Part shown: positions 32,459-44,274 of the stretch, piece by piece
Layout: each line of letters opens with the position of its first letter
How positions within the stretch are numbered: position 1 is the first letter of the stretch
From: Anthonomus grandis grandis
Lineage: Eukaryota; Arthropoda; Insecta; Coleoptera; Curculionidae
Reading direction: 5' to 3'
DNA: 64,000 bases
Assembly: GCF_022605725.1 (NCBI RefSeq)
Contig: NC_065546.1
Location: 30,996,227-31,060,226, forward strand
Made by a program: the position numbers and the translations under genes
The notes under the pieces: model-generated
What the model was told of the DNA's origin: nothing
Database searches by the model: none
Seen by the model: the letters and a program-made list of their open reading frames with translations, nothing else

Positions 32459-33202
32459 CTAAAAAAAATATTGAAAAGATGCACCAAAAACTTCAAGACA
32501 GTAAAATAATCTATTGGAGAACTCTTCACGAACATTTTGGAAAGTTGCCACATCAATATTGGGACATGCATCAATTATTCTTTGACGTAGAACAAAGATA
32601 GATTCTGGCTGGGTGACGTAGACTTTTTGTTTCAAGTGCCCTCTAAAAAAAGTCAAGAGGTGTAAGATCGAATAATCTGGGTGGCCACTCGGTAGGCCCT
32701 CGACGACCAATCTACCGATTACGGTAAGTATTAGTCAAATTTATTCTCTAACATTTTTGCTAAAGTGAGGCGGTGCCCCATCTTGTTGAAAAACTGTTTC
32801 CATCTCAGATTCATGAGGAATGTCTTCAATCCTCAAGTGGTTCTACTGCATTTTCCAACATGTTTAAGTAAAGGTCCTCTGTCAAATTTTTAAAAAGAGA
32901 TGCTCAACATTGTGATTCCCTAATATGCCAGCCCACGCATTTATTATTTCTGGGTATTGTGCATGTATTTCACGAAATATGTGGGGATTTACGTCCCTCC
33001 AATAACGAACATTTTGCCTATGAACATTACAATTAAAAAAAAAGTACATTAATTACTGAAACAAAATGTCCTTTACATAAGCAGGCTGCTGCTTGCTGGC
33101 GTTCTATTCTCTCGGTCATTACTTGCAGAATTCCATAGGTTAATCAGGATCATCTTCTGTCAATTGGTGAATCATTTAAATTTTATACGGATGAAATTTA
33201 TG
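32459..33202 (-). pseudogene. mariner-like transposase relic A
   Basis: On the minus strand the relic starts at HKFHPYKI, then MIHQLTEDDPD (about 33165), ..NVRYW-like CSLLEGRKSPHI, KMQ..PHESEMETVFQQDGAPPHF (about 32830, second catalytic Asp), RWIGRRGP-like RLVVEGLPSGHPDYSILHLLTFF (third acidic region; the usual PRSPDLTPLDFF is altered), GHLKQKVYVTQPES and the tail TFQNVREEFSNRLFYCLE. Frames shift repeatedly. Its 5' part ends at 33202, where mariner-like element B begins, so it was probably cut by that insertion. Confidence 0.7.
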
Positions 33203-33387
33203 CAGTGTGTGTCAGTAAAATGGAATAAATTAGCTATTAAATAGATGGGAGCGTGTTGGAAAAAACACTCGAACACGTCGATTGGTTTTTATAGTTGTGC
33301 ATTTATTTTAATAAAAACTTTTTATACAGGCTGTATCAGATAACGGTGGTCAATACCAACTTGCTTAGTTTAATCATAACACCTACT
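33203..33387 (+). repeat. Left TIR of mariner-like element B
   Basis: Inverted match of 38817-39001, including GGAGCGTGTTGGAAAAAAC and CAATACCAACTTGCTTAG. It contains an internal TACAGG...-type motif near 33335 that itself looks like a transposon end. Confidence 0.85.
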
Positions 33388-33530
33388 TAATTCTTCTTGC
33401 CCATTTAGGTCTTGGTAATGATAAAGCAAGTAAAAACTATTTCAGCATTCCTTTTTATTGATATGAGAATAAAAAAAATTTAAATTGTTGTTTACTTTGG
33501 TTGAAAATGCCAGACTTAATGTTGACTTAT

Positions 33531-36500
33531 CGCACTTTGAAAACTAAACTGTCATAACTCAAAATTTAGCGATTGTGAGATTATGTAATAAAACGACACT
33601 AAATGACGCCATCTATCCATCGTGTATTAAAAACCTACTTTGGGAATCTATAGTTTGGCTAAGTTACAACAGAGGTCACTTTAGCCTTAATAAATATATT
33701 TCTTATACAAAACCTAAAGCGACACGTTTTAGTTAGTGCAGTGTCTAACAAGGAGAAACATTAACAGTTTGTGTACTAAAGTGACACAATTCAAAATTGA
33801 CGTTTTAATCGGAGTAAAGGTAATAATTTTTTCCATATATTAGTGATAAATCGTCATAACTCAAAAAATTTCGTTTTATATGCTAGTGATTAAAATTTCA
33901 GCTTACTTTCCTAAAAACTAAAGCGACACTTTCAGAGTTATGACGTTTTAGGTTTAAACATTGAAACAAACTTTCTTTAAATTTCATTTATATGTCGTGT
34001 TTTATATAAAATATGTCGGTTTAATAATTAAATAAGACAATAATTATTTAAAATGTGTCATTTTCGGTATTTTGGTTATTATGTTCTGTAAAATTTTTAG
34101 TTGAAAATAAACCTAAAAATGGCGTCAAGTTCAAGATCAAAAAGAATTCTAAGCTTAGCACTGGGGCAAACTAGTACAAATTCTTCGGCGGAACTTTTTA
34201 CCAATATAAGTAAAAATGAACAAAGTAGACTCGAAGCTGGAAGCACAGAGTATAATTAAGAGAATATGGTAATTTTTTTTTAAGTATATTGTAGACGGTA
34301 ATTTTTTATAATGCCCATTATCTTTTTTGCATCACTCTGTATGTAGTATTTAGAAATTTAATAATATATAGGGCATTCCATTTAAGCAAAATATATTTTT
34401 GGTTTTTCGCACTTTCTGGCACATCCTGTATATTTAATAATATATTGTGCAAAAACTACATATCAAATGCTGTAACTTTCATATTATATTATTATGACAC
34501 TTTTTTAAACAGGGTGATCCAAAAAATTTCATAGGGGGTAACAATAAAAAAAAATTAGCGTGTACACCAATCATTTTTAAAAATCCTAAAATGGTGTAAT
34601 TAAATTTTAGCAACTAAATGAAATTGAAGGATCGCCGGAACAAAGTGTGAAAGGTATATCTATAGAAAAGGAACAACAGGAACTACCTATAGTAGATAAA
34701 ATATATGCTATTGAAGCTAATGTTGAATGTGTTCCAGAACTTCCAGATGATAATAATATATTATCTGAAGTAAGTAATAAGTAAAGAAAAGCGTAAGAAC
34801 AAAATTTTTTTATGTGTATGTATTATTTCTTTATAGGTGGTCAACAACCTATATCGAAATCCGAAAAAATATACAGAGTTAAAAAATGTATTTCACGCGA
34901 GCTCTATTTCTCCCGAAAGACCTAATGGAAAAGAAATTGAAGAATATAAAGTACAAATGGACTCTGATAACATGAAACTAAAAATTTCAAGGTTACCGCG
35001 AAAAAATTATATAGTGTCACCAATTCACGAGTTAGAAAGTGACATAAATGATAGTGATCAAGATCCAACATTTGATCTTCCTTTCTGTTCTTCCAATAAT
35101 AATTTGTATCTACATGTGCCCTCTTCAAATTTAAGCAGAATTGAATTCCAGTTGAAGATCACGAGGTTGTCACGGTAAAGGCAAGGAAAAGATTTTCAAA
35201 ACCGGATAGTTGGACACAATCTCGTGCGAAGAAATCAAGAAACTTAGGTAAAGCATATACTTCCATTTCAAGAAGCAGAAAAAAGATTCCGGCGCGTCAA
35301 ATGAGAAATGCTTGTGGTAAAAAATGTAGGCCTAAATGCTCTACTAATATAGACGATACAAAAAGACAGGAAATTTTTAAAAGTTACCGGAGTCTTGGTG
35401 ATATATCGCGACAAAGGGATTTTTTAGCATCCTGTTGTAAAGAAATAAATCCTAATTATCGGTATCCGACTGAATTAGGAAGATCAAGAACTAAAAATAA
35501 TGCTTTTTATTTTGAAATTGATGGATCAACGATAAGAATCTGTAAAATTTTCCTAAAAGCTACATTAGATATAAATGATCGACCAATAAGGACTGGAAAG
35601 AAAAATCAAAATGGTTTCATCGAAAAGGAGATGCGTGGAAAGCATGGTAAACAGCCCATGATTGATCAAGTTTTAACAAAAAGAATCAATAAACACATCA
35701 AATCTATCCCGAGAATTGAATCGCAATATTTAAGGCAACAAACTACGAGAGAATTTATTGACGGCGGTAAGACTATTAGTGATTTATATAGAGATTTCAA
35801 AGAAGACCAACTTAGGGTTAACAAAAGTGCTGGTAGCTATGTCAACTATCGAAATATTTTTAATACAAAATATAATCTAGGATTTTTCTGTCCCAAAAAG
35901 GACCAATCTGACTTGTGCGTGTCTTTCGAAAACGCACCAGAAGAGTATCGTCAAAAGAATCAAGCTAAATATGATTTGCATATCAGGGAAAAAAACGTGT
36001 GTAGGGAGCATAAAAAGAAAGACAAAAGTGAAATGGATAATAGCAAAAGGGTAATAGTATATGATTTACAAGCTGTAATGCAGTGCCCTCGGGGTGATAT
36101 TTCATCATTCTATTACAAGTCAAAATTAAATTGTTTTAATTTCACTATTTCTGAATTAGCAAAAAAGCAAGAAGGAGGTGGAAAACTTTATAGTCGATTT
36201 GTCAACGTCGACTGTTTTTTCTGGAATGAAATAGAGCGAAATAAGAGAGCAGTGGAGATTGGGTCGTGTATTTTAAAATTTTTAAATAACATGGCTAGAC
36301 AAGCTGATAATGAAAATTTAGAGGTAATTATATATTCCGATAACTATAGTGGACAGCAGAAAAATAAATATCTTACGTCAGCCTATCTTTATGTAAATCA
36401 TTTTAAAATAAAGAAAATAACCCACAAATTTCTAATAAGGGGGCATACGTAAAATGAAAATGATACTGTCCATAGTATGATTGAAAAAGAGATAAAAAAA

Positions 36501-37586
36501 TATCTAAAATCTGGTCCAATTTATTCGCCACAACAGTATGTGACACTAATTAGAACAGCAAAAAAACCAAACCTCCATTTATAATTCATGAGCTAAACTA
36601 TGAAGATTTTTGGGATATGCGCATTCTTCAAGAAGAATGGGGAACTAACTTTTCCAAAAATGAAGAAGGACAGGATGTGACTTGGAAAGATTTAAAAATC
36701 TTAGAATTTTATAGAGAAAGTCCATTTTCCTTTTTCTATAAAACTTCGTTTGAAGATGATTCTTTGAAAGAATTTTGTGTAAGAAAAAAAAAAGAAAGTA
36801 TAAAGACATTAAAAATATTGAATTAAAGCAGGCGTACCAAAAAATACCTTTAAGTGAAAATAAAAAGAAAGACTTATTAGATTTAGTTAAAAACCAGGCT
36901 ATACTGAAGTTTTATGCTTCGTACTTTGAGAATCTATGTGCCTAAGAGTCTTGTTTAAGAATAAGTCTAAATTAGTTTTTTAATAAAATATTACGTATTA
37001 TTACTTGTATGTATGTATTTATACATATTATAAAATACATTAATTATAATTAAGATTTTTTTTGTTATTTAGATGCAACATACTTTAAAGACTATAGGTA
37101 GACACTAAAGTAATGCAATTCTCGAGTTCCTTTTAGAATTTATATTTTTTGATATATTTGTTGTATTTTATGTATACTTATTATACTATATTATAATGAA
37201 TAATAAAATGTAATAAGCTAAATTTCTTATATAATAAAAAAAACATTATAATGTAAGATTTTGTTTCTTATTTCTATTTATCCTTAAAACAGAGTTATTT
37301 TAATTTAACAAATTGCCATTTGTTTTTAAATATAAACCGTCACAACTCAAAACATATTTATTAAAAATTATATAAAAATAGGAAACTTATGTTGAAATAG
37401 GAAAAAATGTATTAAATACTTAAAATTAACTTGTGTTTAATTATTCCATAAAAAAAATACACAAGATACGATAAAACACTTCGTTAAACACCCTTTAAAA
37501 TCCAATTACTGGTAAGTCAATTTGTTTTTTGGCGATAACTCAAAACGGAGTTTTTTGAAATGTGTCAGTTTAGTTTCCAGGGTGCG
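33531..37586 (+). mobile_element. Sola-like DNA transposon with 4-bp TSD
   Basis: Inverted ends: CGCACTTTGAAAACTAAACT at 33531 and the complement of CGCACCCTGGAAACTAAACT ending at 37586, flanked by TTAT at 33527-33530 and 37587-37590. Inside, the repeated words GTCATAACTCAAAA / ATAACTCAAAAC occur several times near both ends (33550, 33850, 37335, 37545), like subterminal binding repeats. It carries one near-complete multi-exon gene. The 4-bp duplication and DDE-like protein suggest the Sola superfamily; I am confident of the element, less of the name. Confidence 0.75.
34119..36945 (+). pseudogene. Sola-like DDE transposase gene, multi-exon, lightly damaged
   Basis: Probable exons: 34119-34268 (ATG MASSSRSKRILSLALGQ, one stop, donor GTAATT), about 34609-34766 (after TTTTAG; donor GTAAGT), and from 34837 (after TTTATAG) onward. 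A frameshift near 35170 leads to KARKRFSKPDSWTQSRAKKS and the Cys-rich ACGKKCRPKCSTN (35305-35345). Then RICKIFLKATLDINDRPI, MRGKHGKQPMID, a second Cys pair, and the probable RNase-H-fold core: VIVYDLQAV (first Asp, 36055), FYYKSKLNCFNFTI, IYSDNYSGQQKNKY (second Asp, 36337), HKFLIRGHT-stop-NENDTVHSMIEKEI (Glu, 36490). The stop at 36450 replaces the Gln of GHTQ. A last frameshift precedes the end at 36945 (LKFYASYFENLCA). The family is widespread and uncharacterised in insects. Confidence 0.7.
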
Positions 37587-37656
37587 TTATGTTGCATGAC
37601 GGAAGTAGTCGTCAGTGCTATAGTCGTTTGAATTTCATTAAGTACAAGCCAGAAAA

Positions 37657-38621
37657 ATGGTTCATTTAACAGAAATGCGCAAAATAACAATTCTACAAAT
37701 GATTGGCTATGAAGATAATACACGGACGCAAATGGAAGTAGCTCGCTTATTTCACGAAAAATTTCCAAATTTGCCGCCTTTAACCCAAGAGACAATTAGT
37801 AAAATAGAAAAGCAATTCCGCGAGCTGGGCCATGTTAGGCAGGTAAAAAAAGCAGCTGCCAATGCAATAAGTGAGGATACCAGTTATGCTTGAGTTTAAG
37901 GAACACCCACATACATCTACTCAGAAAGCAGCCCCAGTACTCGCTATAAAATTATACCCACCCACGAGCTCACGGAAGACGACTTTGACATGTTATGTTT
38001 TCTAATGAGTGCACCTTTTCTCTTCACGGTCATGCCAATCGTCAAAATTGCCGCTATTGGCCCAGGAAAAATCCTCGCTGGACGAGAGAAGACAATACTC
38101 AATACCCTGAAACGGTTAATGTGTGGGCAGGAATTAGTGAAGATCAGATCATAGGTCCCTTTTTTATTAAGGGCAATTTGAATGGCGATAATTATTTAGA
38201 ATTGCTTTAAAATAATGTAGTGCCAACGTTGGCCAACTTGTATCCTGATCCAGGAAACTCATAAGTTCCAGCGAATATGATATAGGTTCAACAAGATGGA
38301 GCACCATCCCACTACTAAATAAATGTTCGGCAGTACCTCAACCAAATATTTCCAGATCGGTGGATAGGGAGGCGAGGATCGATGGAATGGCCAGCACGGT
38401 CTCCCGATCTGACGCCATTAGACTTTTTCTTATGGGTATATGTGAAAACTATTGTATACAAAACTAAACCCACTGACTTAGCTGACTTACGAAGACAAAT
38501 AACCCTGGCAATTAGATCGATCACACCTGAGATGTTGAGTAACGTTAGAAGAAATTTCTATTTACGGGTAGGGTGTTGCCAAGACGTTCGTGGCGAGCAT
38601 TTTGAACATCTCCTACATTGA
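37657..38621 (+). pseudogene. mariner-like transposase of element B
   Basis: The N-terminus (37657-37893) reads MVHLTEMRKITILQMIGYED and the following helix-turn-helix part TRTQMEVARLFHEKFPNLPP. After a frameshift and a lost segment, 37995-38210 gives FSNECTFSLHG (first Asp/Glu region; the usual DE reads NE), NVWAGISEDQIIGPFFIKGNL. The second Asp block is damaged (QQDGAPPH reads as VQQDGAPSH-like DNA at 38287-38310 in another frame). 38382-38621 gives EWPARSPDLTPLDFFLWVYVK (third catalytic region), then TDLADLRRQITLAI and the C-terminus. Several stops. Relative of relics at 32459-33202 and 11640-11765. Confidence 0.8.
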
Positions 38622-38816
38622 CATTATTGTTTAGATTTGTATAATGTATAAGTTTTTGAATATGTTGTAACAATTTTCGGCAAATAATAATTTTCTTTTC
38701 TAAATGTTATTTTTTGAATTTTACTTAATATTTCCGAAACAGCCAAAGATAGGTATAGGACATTGTATACAAAATATGTCTAAAATGATCTGAGGAATCT
38801 AAAAATTAAATAACAT

Positions 38817-39001
38817 ACAGGGTGTTATGTTTAAACTAAGCAAGTTGGTATTGGCTACCGTTATCTGATACTCCCTGTATAAAAAGTTTTTATGAAAAAA
38901 AATGCGCAACTATAAAAACCAATCGACGTGTTCGAGCGTTTTTTCCAACACGCTCCCGTCTATTTATTATCTAATTTATTCCATTTGGCTGACACACACT
39001 G
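38817..39001 (-). repeat. Right TIR of mariner-like element B
   Basis: Inverted match of 33203-33387, ending CTGACACACACTG followed by TA. A sub-block, 38817-38880, is flanked by CAGGGTGTT and ACTCCCTGTA and could be an older miniature element trapped in the TIR. Confidence 0.85.
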
Positions 39002-39009
39002 TATTTTTT

Positions 39010-41570
39010 AAATATGTACACTACGGTTTCCACCGTAAATAAAAATAATTTTAGTTTTTTGAGCCAGGGGACGTAGATCGCTCATTCTCGATTAAACCAA
39101 GGTACAAATAACATTGCACTAAACGAAATAGCAAAAATATTCTCTCCTTTCGGTATTATTCGCTTTTAAAGGCATTCAATTTATTAAAGTATTAAATATT
39201 GTATTGAGATTACCTTCTAATTGGATTCGAGGGACCTACTCTTATAAAATAAAAATTTATCACAAAAAAATACAACACAAAATGCATATTGCGCATAACG
39301 TAAATGAATCCGAATAATATTGTTTTATTTATTATGAAAAAAGAGAACCTCAGTCTGGAAAAAAATGATTTGCCTCCCTGAGAAAAAGCTAATCTTTTCC
39401 GCCACCCTGGGGCTCCGCATAACGAACTTCCACGTAATATCCTATTCATCTTCACGCAATCATCATTAAAAAATGCGATTAGCGACTCACTTGACACAAA
39501 AACCGCGTCGAAAGATAATCCGAAAATTTAATTTTAAATTTCTGCGGTAGGAAGTCGCCCGAGAAACAAGAAAAAGCGGCAGAAATGCCAGCGAATGTTT
39601 TATGCCGGTTTCCCTAATTTCCTTAAGGGAGGAAGAAATATTTTTCCGAGCATAAAATGCCAACAGAAAACAACAAAACTTACTAAGGCATAGAAAGCTC
39701 TTTTGCTTTGTCGTTTTTTTAATATTTTAATGGTTTCTTTAATATTAATAGTAAAATTTTAAATATAATTCAATTTACATAACTTAAGTCCATCTGTTTT
39801 GTTAAAGAAAATTAATGCAGAAAGGATGATGATAAACAAAACAAACGAAAAAAAATCATTTAACTGAGTGTAACAGCTTGCATGTTACTGCAGCAGTACG
39901 AATAGTAGGGGAAATTATAAGAAAGTTAAAACAGTTTTCTTTAAAGTTTGTATTATTTTCTTCAAGTTGAAACAGAAATAAAAACAGTATTAAACGTTTT
40001 GGGAACTCTTAGTTTTGTTTAGCGTAAATTTTTATTAAAGTATGTTATTTATGTAAATTACTTAGATCTGACATAGCTGAGATATTAGCAGTTAAAATAT
40101 GGAAGTAAGAGAATAAATAAAAAATTATAGCTTGGGATTCAAAGTAAGCAGGCGAGTTAAAGCTGCTCCGCGATTGTTAGGTTTTAAAAATTTAAAGTGG
40201 TAATAAGGGACTTTTTTAGTGGTGTGAGATATGTGTAAGAAAGTAAACTGATTAGTTAGCTTAACTTTTAAAAGGCAAATAATGCTCTATTATTAAATAT
40301 TTCACGTCTGCTTCTTCGCACAATATTGAATAACGATATTTATTTCTTATCTATAAGCGATAAGAATTAAAGCACTGGAAATTTCTTTCGCACGTGAGAA
40401 TTTTTACCTTATGCTATTTTACAGATAACGCTAGTGTATCCTTTACTTGGATGCAATATCACAGTCTAACAATGATGTGAAATCTTGATTATCAATGTTG
40501 AAATCTATATACTTTGGCAATATGTAGAAGAGCCATCTGCAAAAGTTGTGGCAATTTTTCGGCATCAGAAGTAACCGTCTTGGAACTAAGGGAAGAAATA
40601 ACTTTAAAATTCAGTTGTTCTAAATTTATTACATTTAAAACATTATTGAATCAGAAAATATAAAATCTGGAAATTAAACAAGCAAAAAAAAATGTAAGCC
40701 AAGCTTTGAACATTGACGTGATAAAAAAGAAAACAAATATTGCAAAACAGAAAAAACCTACTCAGTATTAATATAAATCTAAAAAAGAAACAGAATACTG
40801 AAAAAAAAAGAAGAAGAAGAAAGAAGATCTACATAAGCAAATAAATTTAGCTGATATAAATATGCTAATGGCAAAGAAAGTATAAAGAAAGGAAATATTT
40901 TAGTAAACTATCATAACCAAAATATTATTGATGAAATAACAAAGTTAAATGAGTCTCAGATTTAAAATTGTTAACTACCAAATAAATAGCAGTAATAACT
41001 TAAAACGACTTAAGGAAAGCATCTATCCGAGAACAAAATAGTTTTATTAAAAAAAACTCGTATTTTTCAGGTTACAGATTTCGATCAAACCAAAAGTACA
41101 AAAAATACGCAATTTATGAGAACCATTCTGGAAAACTAATCCATAAATCTATGAATATGACGAAACTATACTGAATTGCCAGGTTACAATAAATATGAAG
41201 ATATTGGTGATGTTTTAAATGTCAAGGATTTTTTCACAAAAATTCACTTCATGACGGACATATTTTAAAAAGTAAAATTAATTATGGAGTATAAAGTGCA
41301 AGAAGCTGACCTGCCACAGGATTTCTTAGACATTTAAAATACAAAGTATGATTTTGTGTCTAAAGAAAATAATAAAGGTACTAAGATTTCAAAAATTATT
41401 TCTTCGCAGTACAAAGGAACATGTTTACTAAATGTTACTTTTTTAACATTTGGCATTAATATTTAAAGTGATAACATAGCATTTTAAGCATTATAGCGAA
41501 GGAAATTTTGAACAAAAGGATGGTGTAGTTATTATCATAAAATTAAGTTTAAATCTTAGTATGATTTAAT
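39010..41570. other. No gene recognised (39.0-41.6 kb)
   Basis: Mostly AT-rich. The stretch 39390-39670 is GC-richer and low in repeats (GGAAGTCGCCCGAGAAAC; TTTCCTTAAGGGAGG), so it may be unique host DNA. Purine-rich AGAAGAAGAAAGAAG at about 40806-40826. No gene could be supported. Confidence 0.4.
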
Positions 41571-41571
41571 A

Positions 41572-41600
41572 TTAATAATAATAATAATAATAATAATAAA
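41572..41600. repeat. (AAT)n microsatellite at LINE 3' end
   Basis: About nine AAT units. On the minus strand it directly follows the LINE relic as (ATT)n after AAACACATTT, the kind of short tandem tail some LINEs use in place of poly(A). Confidence 0.8.
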
Positions 41601-41639
41601 TGTGTTTATTAGAACAAAATATGCATTTTTACAAATTTG

Positions 41640-42048
41640 CTTACGATAATAAATCTATAATTAAACAAAAAATGTAATTGTCCTTAAAGGCTCTTTAGAC
41701 GCCTTATAACAAAAGAGTTAAGGGTACTGCTTAAGCCGGATTTAAAAACCCTCAAAATTGAGCAACAGTACATATGAAATTCTAAATTTGTATAATTAAT
41801 GTAAAATAATTGAGAAATCAAAGAAATTAACCTCCGTCCACAAGTGTGTGACGTAAGCCAGAAGATCGCCGGTGGATCTAAGCTGTCAATATCCAAATCT
41901 AAACTTTTCGCATGAGTCACACAAGGAATAACATCATTGTCGATTTGGAGATTCAAGCGTTCTTGGGCAGCTTTTCTTCAGACATTATTACCAAATAAGA
42001 TGAATTTCGACTTTAAAGGGTTAATTTTTGGTTAGTGTTTGGCGGAAA
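41640..42048 (-). pseudogene. LINE reverse transcriptase, downstream part (split by piggyBac)
   Basis: Minus-strand frame: INPLKSKFILFGN (thumb 'NPxKSKxixFG', about 42030-41990), RLNLQIDNDVIPC and THAKSLDLDID (41955-41890), the region after FADD in CR1/Jockey-type LINEs. At 41882-41831 the homology is abruptly replaced by a 50-base block encoding RSTGDLLAYVTHLWTE, which belongs much earlier in the reverse transcriptase and is nearly identical to 53737-53788. The remainder (..LSSTLNSFVIRRLKSL) runs to the 3' end and the ATT repeat. Confidence 0.65.
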
Positions 42049-42052
42049 TTAA

Positions 42053-44270
42053 CCCTCAAGTACTATGCGTGGGTCCTAGGGACCCATGTAAATAAGTTTT
42101 CATGCAGATTTTGGCAACGCCGCGCGCCACTGGCGTTTCCGCTTGTGTAATCTCCAGTAACATTAAACACTTCTCAGTCGTGAATCTGTTGTTAAAGTGG
42201 ACGTATCGAATTTCGAGTTATTAGTGTCGACGGGTCTGTGGGACCCACGCATAGTAATTACTTTACAATTTCTGGTTTGGTAAGTTTTAATTTTTTTTGT
42301 TTTTTGTTTAATTTTTATGTTTTTTTTTTAATTTTAGAAAGAAATATGGCTTTAAAAAATAATGCTTTGACTGATAAAGACATAGAAGACTTATTTGAAG
42401 ATGAAAATTTTTGGAATGACCAAGACATTACAACCCAAGCTGCACTGCTTCCATCAGAGTTCAATGATATTGTAGTTTCAAATGATCAAAGTGATCAAGA
42501 GGAAGAAGATAATGAGGTTTTAAGCGATCATGACACAGAAAGTGAATTTTCATGGAGCTCCGGAGACGACTCAGACTTCGACCAGGATGAAGAAATTATT
42601 GAAGTCCCTCCAAGTATATCCACATCGGAAAAAGAGAAGAGATCGGGCTCATGGCATGGAAAAGATAGACGATTTGGTCAAAACAAGAGCCTACAAGAAG
42701 ACGAACAACATCTGAAAATATAATAAAAATATTACTTGGATTGGCTGGAGAGGCCAGGCAAAATCCACCAAAAAATGTTTTGGAAGCATGGAATTTGCTT
42801 TTCACAGACAATATAATTCAAAAAATTATTGAATTTACCAATCAAAAAATAAAAATCATGGCTGCCAACTATACTGTTTCTGCAAAAAATCGTCTATCCT
42901 TTTTATCTACCACAACTAGCAAAGAAATTAGGGCTTTTATTGATTTGTTGTATTTACAGGGGATCTTCAAATCAAATAACGAAAACTTACGATCTATGTA
43001 GGCAACAGATGGCACCGGTAGAGATATTTTTAATTGCACTATGACTCTTGCACGCTTTAATTTTTTACTATCCACTCTACGTTTTGATGATGAAACCACA
43101 AGGGCTGAAAGGCGAGCTATGACAAAATTAGCGAAAAAAACAAACATAATTAATTAATTATGCTTGTGGCATTTAGAGGTAGATGTGGCTTTCGCATGTA
43201 TATGCCAAATAAGCCAGCAAAATATGGCATTAAATTACAAATTCTGGCTGATAGTAAAACACATTATATGTGCAATGCTGAAGTATATCTTGGTAGAGAT
43301 AATGGGCCCGTGCAAAAATCTGTTTTTTTGCAGCCAACTCAAGTAGTCCTTCGTCTAATTACTTCTTTGCCTAAAAAATCAAACCGAAATATCACTGGTG
43401 ATAATTGGTACTCTTTTGTAGAATTGGTCAATGAACTCCTAAAGAATAACTTAACTTCGTCACAATAAAAAAAAATAAGAGACAAATACCACCTGAATTT
43501 CAACCAATTCGAAGCCGACCTGAATCGTCAAGCCTCTTTGGATTCCAGAGCAAAACTACCTTGGTAAGTCATGTGCCTGAAAAGGGGAAATCTGTGATTC
43601 TAATATCTAGCATGCAGCATGACGCAAAAATTGATAAAAGCACTCTCAAACCTGATATAATTTTGTTTTATAATGATACAAAATCTGGAGTAGACGCCTT
43701 GGATCAAAAATGTGTTCATTTTTCAACCTCCCGCAGAACAAGACGCTCGCCAATGGTACTATTTTTTCAAATGCTTAACATAGCTGGTGTAAATTCTCGG
43801 GTACTTTACCAATGTTCTCCCAAGGGAACTGAAATTGAAAGGTATTCCTTTTTGAAGAAACTTGGAATGGCACTTTGCAAGGACTATATGGAAATCCGTA
43901 TGAACAACCAACATATTCGCCGAGACTTGGAACGTCGTTACCTGTTTATCCAACCCCTATACCAGAGCAATCGAGGTCCAAAAGAAAAAGATGCGCCTTT
44001 TGTCCCCCAAAGAAGGATAGAAAAACAAGTGCTTTTTGCAAAAAGTGTAATAAACCCATATGCTTTTCTTGTTGCAATATTTTGTGTGAACCATGTTTAA
44101 ATAAATAAATTTTGCACTAATTGTTAAAATATCTATATGAGTAAACTATTTTGACATTAAAAACATTTTTTTTTATTTAAAAAGTGGTTTCATTTTTAAG
44201 TTAAAAAAATGGGTCACTGGGACCCACGCATAGTAAATATGTGTTTTATTTGGGGCATAGTACTTAAGGG
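42053..44270 (+). mobile_element. piggyBac element
   Basis: TTAA stands at 42049-42052 and 44271-44274. The ends are CCCTCAAGTACTATGC and the complement of CCCTTAAGTACTATGC. Longer subterminal inverted copies of ACTATGCGTGGGTCC occur at 42062-42076 and about 44216-44234. TTAA targets and CCC..GGG ends are diagnostic of piggyBac. The element splits a LINE whose two halves lie at 41640-42048 and 44275-44730. Confidence 0.92.
42346..44108 (+). pseudogene. piggyBac transposase, broken
   Basis: Start ATG 42346 gives MALKNNALTDKDIEDLFED and an acidic N-terminus (to 42620). The next frame (42741-43001) has PPKNVLEAWNLLFTDNII and RAFIDLLYLQGIFKSN; a stop replaces the Trp/Trp-adjacent codon before ATDGTGRDIF. 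Near 43145-43160 a deletion removes the DE motif with the first catalytic Asp, joining KKTNI to LVAFRGRCGFRMYMPNKP. The second Asp is in NITGDNWYSF (about 43400). The third is in TKSGVDALDQ (about 43680). The C-terminal Cys-rich domain (CAFCPPKK..CKKC..CFSCC..CEPC, 43990-44100) binds zinc in this family. At least three frameshifts. Confidence 0.9.
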
Positions 44271-44274
44271 TTAA

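Larger units (their letters stand above)
33203..39001 (+). mobile_element. mariner-like element B, carrying a nested Sola-like element
   Basis: Long terminal inverted repeats, about 185 bases each (33203-33387 and 38817-39001), start CAGTGTGTGTCAG and are highly similar throughout. The right end is followed by TA, as expected; the left flank reads TG. Without the nested 4.06-kb element the transposon is about 1.74 kb, a normal size, and encodes a broken transposase at 37657-38621. Confidence 0.8.

Noticed and set aside
39210..39497. 95-codon minus-strand frame
   Set aside because: Mostly hydrophobic residues from AT-rich DNA, no signal peptide logic or family match.
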